In this document: piece after piece, positions 1 to 6,077 of the stretch
Layout of the letters: the number at the start of each line of letters is the position of its first letter
Position numbering within the stretch: the stretch's first letter is position 1
Source: Actinomycetes bacterium
GTDB taxonomy: Bacteria > Actinomycetota > Actinomycetes > Propionibacteriales > Propionibacteriaceae
Direction: 5' to 3'
Assembly (NCBI GenBank): GCA_023412435.1
Contig: JAEYNS010000348.1
Span: forward strand, 1-13,883
DNA length: 13,883 bases
The notes under the pieces: generated by a model
Told to the model about the DNA's origin: nothing
Database searches by the model: none
Seen by the model: only the letters and a program-made list of their open reading frames with translations
Position numbers and translations under genes: made by a program

Positions 1-40
1 GGGCGGCGAGCAGCAGGGCGGCGAGCAGGCGGCGTGACAC
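1..40 (-). CDS. N-terminal fragment of an exported protein
   Basis: Only the first 13 codons are inside the window, reading MSRRLLAALLLAA from a GTG start at 40. A good Shine-Dalgarno sequence (GGGAGGT, 50-44) sits just upstream, which supports a real start here. Two arginines followed by an Ala/Leu-rich stretch look like the start of a Sec signal peptide or lipoprotein signal. The rest of the protein lies outside the window, so no function can be given. It diverges from the HEPN gene at 248, and the shared upstream region holds a perfect LexA box about 90 nt from this start, so this gene rather than the HEPN gene could be the SOS target. Confidence 0.6.
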   Translation of the reverse strand, partial: MSRRLLAALLLAA

Positions 41-94
41 GGGACCTCCCGGGTGGTTGGGAGGTCAAGTGTCGGTCTTGTGGGGCCGCGCGGC

Positions 95-124
95 TTGACA
101 CCGCGCCGGGTGGAGCGGCACGAT
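95..124 (+). promoter_or_regulatory. Candidate promoter overlapping the SOS box region
   Basis: A perfect TTGACA -35 hexamer at 95-100 is followed after 18 nt by CACGAT at 119-124, which keeps the key A2 and T6 of an actinobacterial -10. Transcription would start near 131, so the LexA box at 132-147 would cover the start site, a classical repressing position. It points at the HEPN gene and would give a leader of about 117 nt. The -10 is not ideal, so this is a candidate only. Confidence 0.45.
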
Positions 125-131
125 GGAGTTA

Positions 132-147
132 TCGAACAGTTGTTCGA
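132..147. promoter_or_regulatory. LexA (SOS) box
   Basis: The 16-mer TCGAACAGTTGTTCGA matches the actinobacterial/Gram-positive LexA operator TCGAAC-N4-GTTCGA at every defined position. The symmetry extends outward to 131-148 with 8-bp perfect arms around a 2-bp centre. It lies between the divergent start codons at 40 (minus) and 248 (plus), just downstream of the candidate promoter at 95-124. I found no second full copy in the window. A perfect 12-position match in an intergenic region is unlikely to be chance, but LexA binding itself is inferred. Confidence 0.85.
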
Positions 148-171
148 TATCGAGTCAGGGGAAGGCTCGCC

Positions 172-216
172 TGGCCCGGCGCTGACGGACCTCGACCCCC
201 GTCCGGCGCCGGGCCA
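172..216 (+). other. Strong RNA hairpin in the HEPN gene leader
   Basis: Bases 172-182 and 206-216 are perfectly complementary (11 bp). Inside them a U-G pair, a bulged C204 and a further 5-bp stem (184-188 with 199-203) continue the helix to a 10-nt loop. No U-tract follows, so it is a poor standard terminator. The helix ends about 20 nt before the Shine-Dalgarno of the gene at 248. It could be an attenuator, a stabilising leader structure or a Rho-dependent pause site. GC-rich DNA gives many short hairpins, but an uninterrupted 11-bp arm plus an inner helix is more than usual. Confidence 0.5.
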
Positions 217-247
217 CCTGTCTGTCACGAGGTGTGAAGGGGCGCCG

Positions 248-619
248 ATGCAGGAGTTGGAGCGGGCCCGGGAGGCCCTGCTGGCCGCCGAACTGGCCGG
301 CGATCCCGCCGGACGCTACCTGGCCGCCCAGCTTGCCGCGCTGCGGGTGGCGGCCGCCGTGATCGCGGTGCGGGGACGTCCGGGCCATAGCCCTGGCCGG
401 CGCAATGTCTGGCAGCTGGTGGGGGAGGTGGCTCCCGAGCTCGCCGAGTGGGCGGGTTTCTTCGCCACCACGCAACTGAAGCAGCAGGCGGTGGCGGCGG
501 GGGCCACGGCGCTGGTGGCCGAGCGTGAGGCAGACGACCTGCTGCGCGACGCCACGGCGTTCCACGCCGAGGTGACCGGCGCCCTCGCCCGCTGGGCCAG
601 GGCGCGCCGGACGGGCTGA
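248..619 (+). CDS. HEPN-domain protein, SAV_6107 family
   Basis: This is a 123-residue all-alpha protein. The ATG at 248 has an AAGGGG ribosome site 5 nt upstream; the same frame is open further up, but through the SOS box and hairpin, so the longer form is not believed. The pattern RYLAAQLAALRVAAAV near residues 23-38, then VAPELAEWAGFFA (61-73) and EREADDLLRDA (92-102), is what I know from the actinobacterial SAV_6107-type HEPN family. Residues R100-D101-x4-H106 fit the R-[N/D/H]-x-H signature of HEPN ribonucleases, so it may cut RNA, but no activity is shown. The perfect LexA box upstream suggests induction by DNA damage. It is convergent with the VKOR gene, with 17 nt between them. The family assignment is from memory of sequence patterns; the RNase role is inference. 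Confidence 0.8.
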   Translation: MQELERAREALLAAELAGDPAGRYLAAQLAALRVAAAVIAVRGRPGHSPGRRNVWQLVGEVAPELAEWAGFFATTQLKQQAVAAGATALVAEREADDLLRDATAFHAEVTGALARWARARRTG

Positions 620-636
620 CCGCCCGGCGCCCTGTC

Positions 637-1257
637 TCACGACCAGAGTGCAGCGCCGTACTTCAGGAACACCGCCGCGACCAGGAACAGCAGCCACAAG
701 GTGATCACCATCAGGTCGATGCCCATCCGCAGGCCGGACCGCAGCGCGTTGTTGACCCGCTCGGGCAGGAACAGGTTGCCGTCCCTGATGTTGACGTGGG
801 TCAGCGAGGTGAACACCAGGGTCGTCGAGAGCGTCACCAGCAGGCACCACGGGCACAGCGCGTTGATGTGGAACATCGACTGGTAGAACAGCCAGTACGC
901 GAACACGAGGCCGATCGTGTAGACGATCTGGGCGGCGAACATGAACCAGCGGGCGAACCTGGCCCCGCCGAGGCTCGCCACGGCGATCGTGATCACCACC
1001 GGCTCGGCCACCAGCCCGAGGAAGGCGTTCGGGAAGCCCAGCAGGTTGGCCTGCCAGGTAGCCCCCACCTTGCCGCAGCTGATCACCTCGTTGATGTTGC
1101 AGCCCAGGGCCGCGTCCGGGTTGCGGGCCAACTCGATGGCGTCCACCGAGAGCACGAAGGACGCGACCAGGCTCAACACCGACGAGAACAGCATGTAGCT
1201 GAAGATCCAGGTGTCCGACTGCCGGAACCGGTGGATCCGTTCGACCAGGTCGCTCAC
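637..1257 (-). CDS. Vitamin K epoxide reductase (VKOR) family membrane protein
   Basis: This 206-residue integral membrane protein should reoxidise a DsbA-like partner and pass electrons to the quinone pool, the role of VKOR in bacteria without DsbB. It has the four family cysteines: a loop pair C53 and C61 (GCNINEVISC) and the active CPWC at 135-138. Four or five hydrophobic helices are visible, at about 18-38, 74-95, 103-125, 133-152 and 178-200. The GTG start at 1257 overlaps the stop of the DsbA-like gene by 4 nt (GTGA), so translation is probably coupled. The pairing with a thioredoxin-fold oxidase directly upstream in the same operon is the classical actinobacterial arrangement. The length is normal and nothing is missing. 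Confidence 0.93.
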   Translation of the reverse strand: MSDLVERIHRFRQSDTWIFSYMLFSSVLSLVASFVLSVDAIELARNPDAALGCNINEVISCGKVGATWQANLLGFPNAFLGLVAEPVVITIAVASLGGARFARWFMFAAQIVYTIGLVFAYWLFYQSMFHINALCPWCLLVTLSTTLVFTSLTHVNIRDGNLFLPERVNNALRSGLRMGIDLMVITLWLLFLVAAVFLKYGAALWS

Positions 1258-2033
1258 TTCTTCGCGGCCGCTTCCGCGACCGCCGCCTTGAGCGGGCCGG
1301 ATTCGTACATCAGGCCGCCCTGACCCTGCGCGGGCCAGGTCTCGCCGTTGATCTTGACCGTCGGCGTGCCGGTGACCCCGGACTGGAAGGCTGCGGTGTT
1401 GGAACGGTTGACGAAGTCCTGGTTGGCCATCTGCGCGAAGGTGGCCACGACGTCGTTGCTCACTCCTGCCTGCCGGGCGAGGTCGGCGATCTGGGAGTCG
1501 CTCAGCCCGGCGGTGTTCTCCTCGGGCTGGCCGTCGAACAGGGCCGCGTTGAAGGCCATCACCTTGTCGGGCTCCGCCTTGGCGACGGCGACCAGTGCGT
1601 TGGCGGCCCGGCTGGAGAACTTGGTCCCCTGGGAGGCGTCGTCGAGGAAGTTCATCAGGTGGAACTCGATCTTGGCGCTGCCGTCGGCGACCATCGCCTC
1701 GAGGTCGGCCCGGTTGGCGCGCTCGAAGCGCCCGCAGTACGGGCACATGTAGTCCTGGTAGATGGCGACGGTCACCGGGGCGTCGGCGTTCCCGGCGACA
1801 AGGGTGTACTCGCCGGTGGTGGCGCCGCCACCGGAGGCGACCGGGGCGTTGCGGGTGCTCAGCACCACGGCGGCGATCACGCCGACGATGGCCAGGACGG
1901 CCACGCCGAGGATGCCGTAGGTGATGATGTTGCGAATCCGGCGTTCCTTGGCCTCCTGCTCGCGCTGCTGCTGCAGCTGCTCGCGGCGGTTGTTGGGCGG
2001 GGTGTTCTTGGGGGATGTGGGCTTGTTGCTCAT
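1254..2033 (-). CDS. Membrane-anchored DsbA-like thioredoxin-fold protein
   Basis: This is a 259-residue thiol:disulfide oxidoreductase of the DsbA/DSBA-like thioredoxin family (thioredoxin_4 type). Residues 1-35 are a charged, Gln/Arg-rich cytoplasmic tail, 36-58 a single transmembrane anchor, and the rest an extracytoplasmic catalytic domain. The active site is CPYC at 97-100 after the strand VTVAIYQDYM, and the cis-proline loop TGTPTV has its Pro at about 224. It should introduce disulfides into exported proteins and be recycled by the VKOR encoded immediately downstream with a 4-nt overlap. The ATG at 2033 is preceded by AGGA at a suitable distance. A 75-nt gap separates it from the upstream gene on the same strand. 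Confidence 0.93.
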   Translation of the reverse strand: MSNKPTSPKNTPPNNRREQLQQQREQEAKERRIRNIITYGILGVAVLAIVGVIAAVVLSTRNAPVASGGGATTGEYTLVAGNADAPVTVAIYQDYMCPYCGRFERANRADLEAMVADGSAKIEFHLMNFLDDASQGTKFSSRAANALVAVAKAEPDKVMAFNAALFDGQPEENTAGLSDSQIADLARQAGVSNDVVATFAQMANQDFVNRSNTAAFQSGVTGTPTVKINGETWPAQGQGGLMYESGPLKAAVAEAAAKK

Positions 2034-2108
2034 GGTTGTCCTCAGGTCTGGCGGATGTGGTGGGTGCGCGCGGTGGACGCGCGGCCGGCTGAGGCCCGAG
2101 CGGGGTGC

Positions 2109-2606
2109 TCAGGCCAGGGCAGCAGCCACCGGAGGACCGCGGAGCTGGCGGGAGTCGACCCACAGCGCCGCGCGGAAGGCCGCAACGACAGCCGTCAGCG
2201 GCGGGCGGCGGTGGGCGACGACGGCCGCGGGGACGGCGGGCAGTCCCAGCCGCTGGCGGAGCCAGACCCGTGCGCCACGCAGGGCGGTGCGGATCCCCAT
2301 GCCGAGGCCGAGTGCGCCGACCAGCATCGCGAGGATCGCCACCAGCGCCGATACCGACAGCACGATCGAGAACCGCGCGATCTCGGCGTAGTGCGCGCCC
2401 GGGGCGAAGCTGCCCTCAGGGCAGGCGGCACTGGGGCTCAGCAAGCTCAGGTGCACGCCGAGCCAGGCGGTGCCGGACGACTCGGTGATGCAGGCCGGCA
2501 GGGTGCCCGGGAGGGCCAGCCGGGGGAGGGTGCCGGCGACGGCGAGGGCAGCGGCCAGCATCAGGAGGACCGAGCCTCCCACGCTGCGCAGTCGCGCCTG
2601 CCGCAT
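2109..2606 (-). CDS. Membrane protein with two exported cysteines, first gene of the disulfide operon
   Basis: I do not recognise a named family for this 165-residue protein. It has a transmembrane segment at about 8-31, a loop of about 45 residues with exactly two cysteines (C39 and C62), a second transmembrane segment at about 79-105, and an Arg-rich, Ala-rich tail that should be cytoplasmic. The ATG at 2606 follows a strong GGGAGG ribosome site; longer readings in this frame run over the divergent transporter gene and are not credible. It leads the operon with the DsbA-like and VKOR genes, so the loop cysteines could be a substrate of that pair or carry electrons themselves. That role is inference from position and cysteine count. 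Confidence 0.72.
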   Translation of the reverse strand: MRQARLRSVGGSVLLMLAAALAVAGTLPRLALPGTLPACITESSGTAWLGVHLSLLSPSAACPEGSFAPGAHYAEIARFSIVLSVSALVAILAMLVGALGLGMGIRTALRGARVWLRQRLGLPAVPAAVVAHRRPPLTAVVAAFRAALWVDSRQLRGPPVAAALA

Positions 2607-2629
2607 CCGGCCTCCCTGGGGTCGGGCCA

Positions 2630-2635
2630 AGTGTA
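2630..2635 (-). promoter_or_regulatory. Candidate -10 element of the disulfide operon
   Basis: Read on the minus strand, TACACT fits TANNNT and would start transcription near 2623, about 17 nt before the ATG at 2606, leaving room for the GGGAGG ribosome site. No convincing -35 hexamer is visible 16-19 nt upstream. This is weak evidence on its own. Confidence 0.35.
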
Positions 2636-2722
2636 CGCGATGGACCCCCGCGCAGGTGCTGGCGGCATGGGGTGGCCGCAACGGACGGTCGCGCCACCCA
2701 CCGGCGTGACGCGCGTGGACGG

Positions 2723-2753
2723 TTGCCGGGCCCGCGGTAGGCCCCCGTACGAT
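2723..2753 (+). promoter_or_regulatory. Candidate promoter of the MFS transporter gene
   Basis: TTGCCG at 2723-2728 and TACGAT at 2748-2753 are separated by 19 nt, a slightly long spacer. Transcription would start near 2760, just before the ribosome site AAGGGA. No good LacI-type operator was seen between 2607 and 2775, unlike at the two other starts in this module. Confidence 0.4.
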
Positions 2754-2775
2754 CGGCACGCGAGGAAGGGAGATC

Positions 2776-4158
2776 ATGAGCGAGACGCCGCAGGCCCCGG
2801 CCGGCCTGAGCCGGTCGGAGCGGCTGGACCGGTTGCGGTTCGGCCGCCAGCACCGGCGCCTGCTGATCGGTTCGGGGGTGGGCTGGGCGCTGGACGCGAT
2901 GGACGTCGGCCTGATCTCGTTCGTGATGGCGGCGCTGGCTGCGCAGTGGCAGCTCAGCACCACCGAGCTGTCCTGGATCGGGTCGATCGGCTTCCTCGGG
3001 ATGGCCCTGGGCGCCAGCCTCGGCGGCCTGCTCGCCGACCGGATCGGACGACGCCAGACCTTCGCCCTCACCTTGCTGGTCTACGGCATCGCCACCGGCG
3101 CGGCCGCCCTGGCCGGCAGCGTTGCGGTGCTGATCGTGCTGCGGTTCATCGTGGGCATCGGGCTCGGCGCCGAGCTGCCGGTCGCCTCGACGCTGGTCAG
3201 CGAGTACGCGCCGCGCCGGATCCGGGGTCGCATGGTGGTTGCGCTCGAGGCGTTCTGGGCGGTCGGCTGGGCGCTGGCAGCGCTGATCGGCTACCTGGTG
3301 GTGCCGGCCTCCGAGAACGGCTGGCGCTGGGCGCTGGCGGTCGGCATCGTCCCGACCGCCTACGCGGCCGTGGTGCGCTGGGGGCTGCCGGAGTCGGTCA
3401 GGTTCCTCGAGCTGAAGGGGCGTTTCGCGCAGGCGGAGGCCGCGGTCGCGGCCTTCGAACGGGGCAGCGGCGTCGAGCCACCCGACCCGGCGGGACAGCC
3501 TGCCGTGCCGGAGACGGCACCCGCGCCGCGGGACGAGCCGAAGCCGTCGATCTGGTCGCCGGCCTACCGCACCCGGACCGCAGCGCTGTGGGCGGTGTGG
3601 TTCCTGATCAACCTGAGCTACTACGGCGCCTTCATCTGGATCCCCACCCTGCTGGTGAACCGCGGCTTCCCGCTGGTGCAGTCGCTGGGCTTCACGCTGA
3701 TCATCACGCTCGCCCAGCTGCCCGGCTATGCGGCGGCCGCCTGGCTGGTCGAGGTCTGGGGACGCCGGATCACGCTGGCGGTCTTCCTCGCCGGCTCCGC
3801 GGTCGCCGCCCCGCTGTTCGGCCTTGCGCAGGAGCCGGCGATGATCATCGCCACCGGTTGCGCGCTGTCCTTCTTCAATCTCGGCGCCTGGGGTGCGCTG
3901 TACGCGATCGGGCCCGAGCTGTACCCGACCGGAGTGCGGGGGACCGGCACCGGAGCGGCAGCCGCCTTCGGAAGGGTGGCGTCGGTGCTCGCGCCGCTGA
4001 GCGTGCCGGTGCTGCTGGGCGTGGGCGGCGAGGGCCTGGTCTTCGGCGTGTTCGGGACGGCCTTCGTGCTGGCCGCCGGGGCGGCGCTGCTGCTTCCCGA
4101 CGCCACCGGGATGGCGCTTGAGCACCGTCCCGCAGCGACCTGGGGTGGTGAGCGGTAA
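2776..4158 (+). CDS. MFS transporter, sugar-porter/metabolite:H+ symporter type
   Basis: This is a 460-residue transporter with about 12 hydrophobic helices in two halves and a polar central loop at about 215-260. Family signatures are visible: an acidic residue pair in TM1 (LDAMDVG), motif A between TM2 and TM3 (GGLLADRIGRRQ), the sugar-porter motif SEYAPRRIRGR after TM4, and PESVRFLELKGR after TM6. It should import a small metabolite with protons. The pentose genes and LacI-type repressor downstream on the same strand make L-arabinose or a related sugar the best guess, but the same subfamily includes nicotinate and aromatic-acid carriers, so the substrate is not settled. The ATG at 2776 has an AAGGGA ribosome site. 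Its stop codon lies inside a LacI-type operator. Confidence 0.85.
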   Translation: MSETPQAPAGLSRSERLDRLRFGRQHRRLLIGSGVGWALDAMDVGLISFVMAALAAQWQLSTTELSWIGSIGFLGMALGASLGGLLADRIGRRQTFALTLLVYGIATGAAALAGSVAVLIVLRFIVGIGLGAELPVASTLVSEYAPRRIRGRMVVALEAFWAVGWALAALIGYLVVPASENGWRWALAVGIVPTAYAAVVRWGLPESVRFLELKGRFAQAEAAVAAFERGSGVEPPDPAGQPAVPETAPAPRDEPKPSIWSPAYRTRTAALWAVWFLINLSYYGAFIWIPTLLVNRGFPLVQSLGFTLIITLAQLPGYAAAAWLVEVWGRRITLAVFLAGSAVAAPLFGLAQEPAMIIATGCALSFFNLGAWGALYAIGPELYPTGVRGTGTGAAAAFGRVASVLAPLSVPVLLGVGGEGLVFGVFGTAFVLAAGAALLLPDATGMALEHRPAATWGGER

Positions 4159-4160
4159 CA
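4147..4160. promoter_or_regulatory. LacI-family operator in front of the repressor gene
   Basis: GGTGAGCGGTAACA fits the LacI/GalR family consensus TGTNANCGNTNACA at all but the first defined base. It overlaps the last codons and stop of the MFS gene and lies 52 nt upstream of the repressor start. The TAACAT at 4156-4161 could serve as a -10 element within it. The 16-base block 4148-4163 matches 5275-5290 at 15 of 16 positions, which argues for binding by the same protein and for autoregulation. Confidence 0.72.
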
Positions 4161-4212
4161 TCGCGGGTGGCGGATGGCCCGGCCGGACGCCGCCGAGCGG
4201 GAGGGGACACCC

Positions 4213-5235
4213 ATGACGGTCCGCAGACCGAAGCGGAAACCGAGCATGTACGACGTCGCTGCCCTGGCCGGCGTCTCGCACCAGACCGTCTCGCGGGTGC
4301 TCAACAACCACCCCAGCATCAGGGAGTCCACCCGGCAGCGGGTGCTGCAGGCGATCGACGAGGTCAACTACATCCCCAACTCGATCGCCAGGGCGCTGGC
4401 GACGAACCGGTCGCACCGGATCGGGGCTCTGGTCGACACCCCCGTCCACTACGGACCCAACAGCACGCTGCGCGGCTTCGAGGAGGCGGCGCGCGCGGTC
4501 GGCTACACCGTGGACGCGATCACCGTGTCCGGTTCCTCGCAGCAGACCGCGGAAGCCGGCGTCGAACACCTGTTGGCCCACGGTGTCGAGGGCCTGTGCG
4601 TGATTGCGCCCCGGATCTCCTCGGAGGAGAGCGTGAGGGCGGCGATCCGCGAGGTGCCGGGGGTGGTGGTGACGGCGGAGGCGGGCGCCGGCCGGCTCAC
4701 CGACGCCGTCGACCAGCGAGCCGGCGCCCGGCTGGTGACCCAACACCTCGTCGATCTCGGCCACCGCAGGATCCTCCATGTGGCCGGGCCGCGGGACTGG
4801 CTGGACGCCCGCGCCCGGGAGTCGGAGTGGCGGGCGGTCCTTGAGGAGCACGGGCTCCCGGTCCGCGAGCCGGTGGAGGGTGACTGGACGGCCGACTTCG
4901 GGTACCGCTACGCCTGCGAGTCGCCCGAGGTGGAGCACGGCACCGCGATCTTCGCTGCCAACGACCAGATGGCGCTGGGGATCCTGCACGGGCTGCACGC
5001 CCGCGGGCTGCGGGTGCCGCAGGACCTCAGCCTGGTGGGCTACGACGACATTCCCGAGTCCCGCCACTTCCTGCCGCCGCTGACCACGGTGCGTCAGGAC
5101 TTCCATGCCCTCGGCATGCTCAGCGTGGCGCTCCTGGTCGCCGCGCTGGCCGGTGACCACGACCCCCGCACCGAGATGATCCCGCCCGAACTGGTGGTCC
5201 GCGAGTCGACCGCGCCACCCCGCGTCGAGCTGTGA
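4213..5235 (+). CDS. LacI/GalR-family transcriptional repressor, probable pentose (AraR-type) regulator
   Basis: This is a 340-residue repressor. The ATG at 4213 is chosen over the in-frame ATG at 4174 because GGGAGGGG lies 6-7 nt upstream. The DNA-binding domain occupies about 12-60: a helix-turn-helix with recognition helix VSHQTVSRVLN (21-31) and the hinge YIPNSIARAL. The sugar-binding, periplasmic-binding-protein-like domain follows and ends with ANDQMALGI, LSLVGYDDIPES and PPLTTVRQDF, close to E. coli LacI. The recognition helix keeps Gln at the LacI Q18 position with His in place of Tyr17. It sits between the transporter and araDA, with matching operators before itself and before araD, so it probably represses both until a pentose or its derivative binds. 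LacI-type AraR regulators are known in actinobacteria; the inducer here is inferred. Confidence 0.9.
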   Translation: MTVRRPKRKPSMYDVAALAGVSHQTVSRVLNNHPSIRESTRQRVLQAIDEVNYIPNSIARALATNRSHRIGALVDTPVHYGPNSTLRGFEEAARAVGYTVDAITVSGSSQQTAEAGVEHLLAHGVEGLCVIAPRISSEESVRAAIREVPGVVVTAEAGAGRLTDAVDQRAGARLVTQHLVDLGHRRILHVAGPRDWLDARARESEWRAVLEEHGLPVREPVEGDWTADFGYRYACESPEVEHGTAIFAANDQMALGILHGLHARGLRVPQDLSLVGYDDIPESRHFLPPLTTVRQDFHALGMLSVALLVAALAGDHDPRTEMIPPELVVRESTAPPRVEL

Positions 5236-5273
5236 GGATGGACGATCTCCGCTCCAGTCACCCCGCGCTGACG

Positions 5274-5287
5274 TGTGAGCGATAACA
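5274..5287. promoter_or_regulatory. LacI-family operator in front of araD
   Basis: TGTGAGCGATAACA fits TGTNANCGNTNACA perfectly, with the central CG. It equals the core of the E. coli lac operator O1 (TGTGAGCGGATAACA) with one central G removed. It lies 52 nt upstream of the araD ATG. A possible -10, TAACAT, overlaps its right half (5283-5288), so bound repressor would block RNA polymerase. No clear -35 is visible. The operator before the repressor gene shares 15 of 16 bases in the extended block. Confidence 0.82.
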
Positions 5288-5298
5288 TCGATGACAAG

Positions 5299-5322
5299 GC
5301 CCGTCGGTACCTCCCGGCGGGC
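5299..5322 (+). other. Hairpin in the araD leader with a loop complementary to the ribosome site
   Basis: Bases 5299-5307 (GCCCGTCGG) pair with 5314-5322 (CCGGCGGGC) over 9 bp including one G-U pair, leaving the 6-nt loop UACCUC. The stem ends 3 nt before the Shine-Dalgarno GAGGAGG (5326-5332), and the CCUC in the loop is complementary to GAGG. A loop-to-Shine-Dalgarno pseudoknot is thus possible and could limit ribosome access. Any CCUC in a leader will match a Shine-Dalgarno, so function is speculative. Confidence 0.45.
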
Positions 5323-5339
5323 GACGAGGAGGCGTGAGT

Positions 5340-6077
5340 ATGGGCCAGTTCCCGGCCGAACTGCAGGAGCGCATCGACACGGTCCGTGCGCAGGTCGCGG
5401 CGCTGCACCAGGAACTGGTGCGCTACGGTCTCGTGGTCTGGACGGCGGGCAACGTTTCGGGCCGGGTACCGGATTCGGACCTGTTCGTGATCAAGCCCTC
5501 CGGGGTCTCCTACGACGACCTCACCCCCGAGAACATGATCCTGTGCGACCTGGACGGTCGCGCGGTCCCCGGTGAGCCGGGGAGTGAGCGGTCCCCGTCC
5601 AGCGACACCGCGGCGCACGCCTACGTCTACCGGAACATGCCCGAGGTCGGCGGGGTGGTGCACACCCACTCCGACTACGCCACCGCCTGGGCGGCGCGCC
5701 GCGAGCCGATCCCGTGCGTGCTGACGATGATCGCCGACGAGTTCGGCGGCGAGATCCCGGTCGGCCCGTTCGCACTGATCGGTGATGACTCGATCGGCCG
5801 CGGCATCGTCGAGACCCTGCGCACCTCGCGCTCCCGTGCCGTCCTGATGGCCAACCACGGCCCGTTCACCATCGGCAAGGACGCCCGCGATGCCGTCAAG
5901 GCCGCCGTGATGCTCGAGGACGTCGCCCGCACCGTCCACTTCTCCCGGCAACTGGGAGAACCCACCCCGATCGCCCAGTCCGACATCGACTCGCTGTTCA
6001 ACCGCTACCAGAACGTCTACGGCCAGGCCAACGCCGGCACGGCCGCCGACCCGACCACCACGAAGGATGAGTCATGA
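5340..6077 (+). CDS. araD: L-ribulose-5-phosphate 4-epimerase
   Basis: This 245-residue class II aldolase-fold zinc enzyme interconverts L-ribulose-5-phosphate and D-xylulose-5-phosphate, the last step of L-arabinose entry into the pentose phosphate pathway. Visible motifs are GNVSGR (37-42) and KPSGV (52-56) for phosphate binding, SSD (87-89), the zinc ligands H108 and H110 in HTHSDYAT, H173 in NHGPF, and a C-terminal VYGQ like that of the family. The ATG at 5340 is preferred to the GTG at 5334, which lies almost on the ribosome site GAGGAGG (5326-5332). The stop overlaps the araA start by 4 nt (ATGA), so the two are translationally coupled. L-fuculose-phosphate aldolase and UlaF/SgbE-type epimerases share the fold, but the araA partner settles the assignment. 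Confidence 0.93.
   Translation: MGQFPAELQERIDTVRAQVAALHQELVRYGLVVWTAGNVSGRVPDSDLFVIKPSGVSYDDLTPENMILCDLDGRAVPGEPGSERSPSSDTAAHAYVYRNMPEVGGVVHTHSDYATAWAARREPIPCVLTMIADEFGGEIPVGPFALIGDDSIGRGIVETLRTSRSRAVLMANHGPFTIGKDARDAVKAAVMLEDVARTVHFSRQLGEPTPIAQSDIDSLFNRYQNVYGQANAGTAADPTTTKDES

Noticed and set aside
1-28. 13-base direct repeat GGGCGGCGAGCAG (1-13 and 16-28)
   Set aside because: It encodes repeated Leu/Ala codons of a signal peptide on the minus strand; chance repetition in hydrophobic coding DNA is enough.
53-247. Upstream extension of the HEPN reading frame to 53
   Set aside because: The frame is open, but it passes through the SOS box, promoter and hairpin and encodes a low-complexity Pro/Arg/Gly sequence, while ATG 248 has a good ribosome site.
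2632-2645. TGTACGCGATGGAC as a third LacI-type operator before the transporter
   Set aside because: It keeps TGT and the central CG but lacks the A at position 5 and the right-hand ACA, so it does not fit the consensus shared by the other two sites.
3454-3459. TCGAAC half-site inside the transporter gene as a second SOS box
   Set aside because: The partner GTTCGA is absent at the required 4-base spacing.
4174-4212. Earlier ATG (4174) for the LacI-family repressor
   Set aside because: It adds 13 residues not typical of the family and lacks a ribosome site; ATG 4213 has GGGAGGGG at the right distance.
2416-5160. Very long minus-strand open frame opposite the transporter and repressor genes
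   Set aside because: It is a shadow frame caused by high GC: rich in Arg/Gln/His/Gly/Pro with no domain, and fully opposite to two well-supported genes. Similar long antisense frames occur over araA, glgP and mntH.
5334-5339. GTG at 5334 as araD start
   Set aside because: It is only about 1-2 nt from the Shine-Dalgarno GAGGAGG; ATG 5340 has correct spacing.
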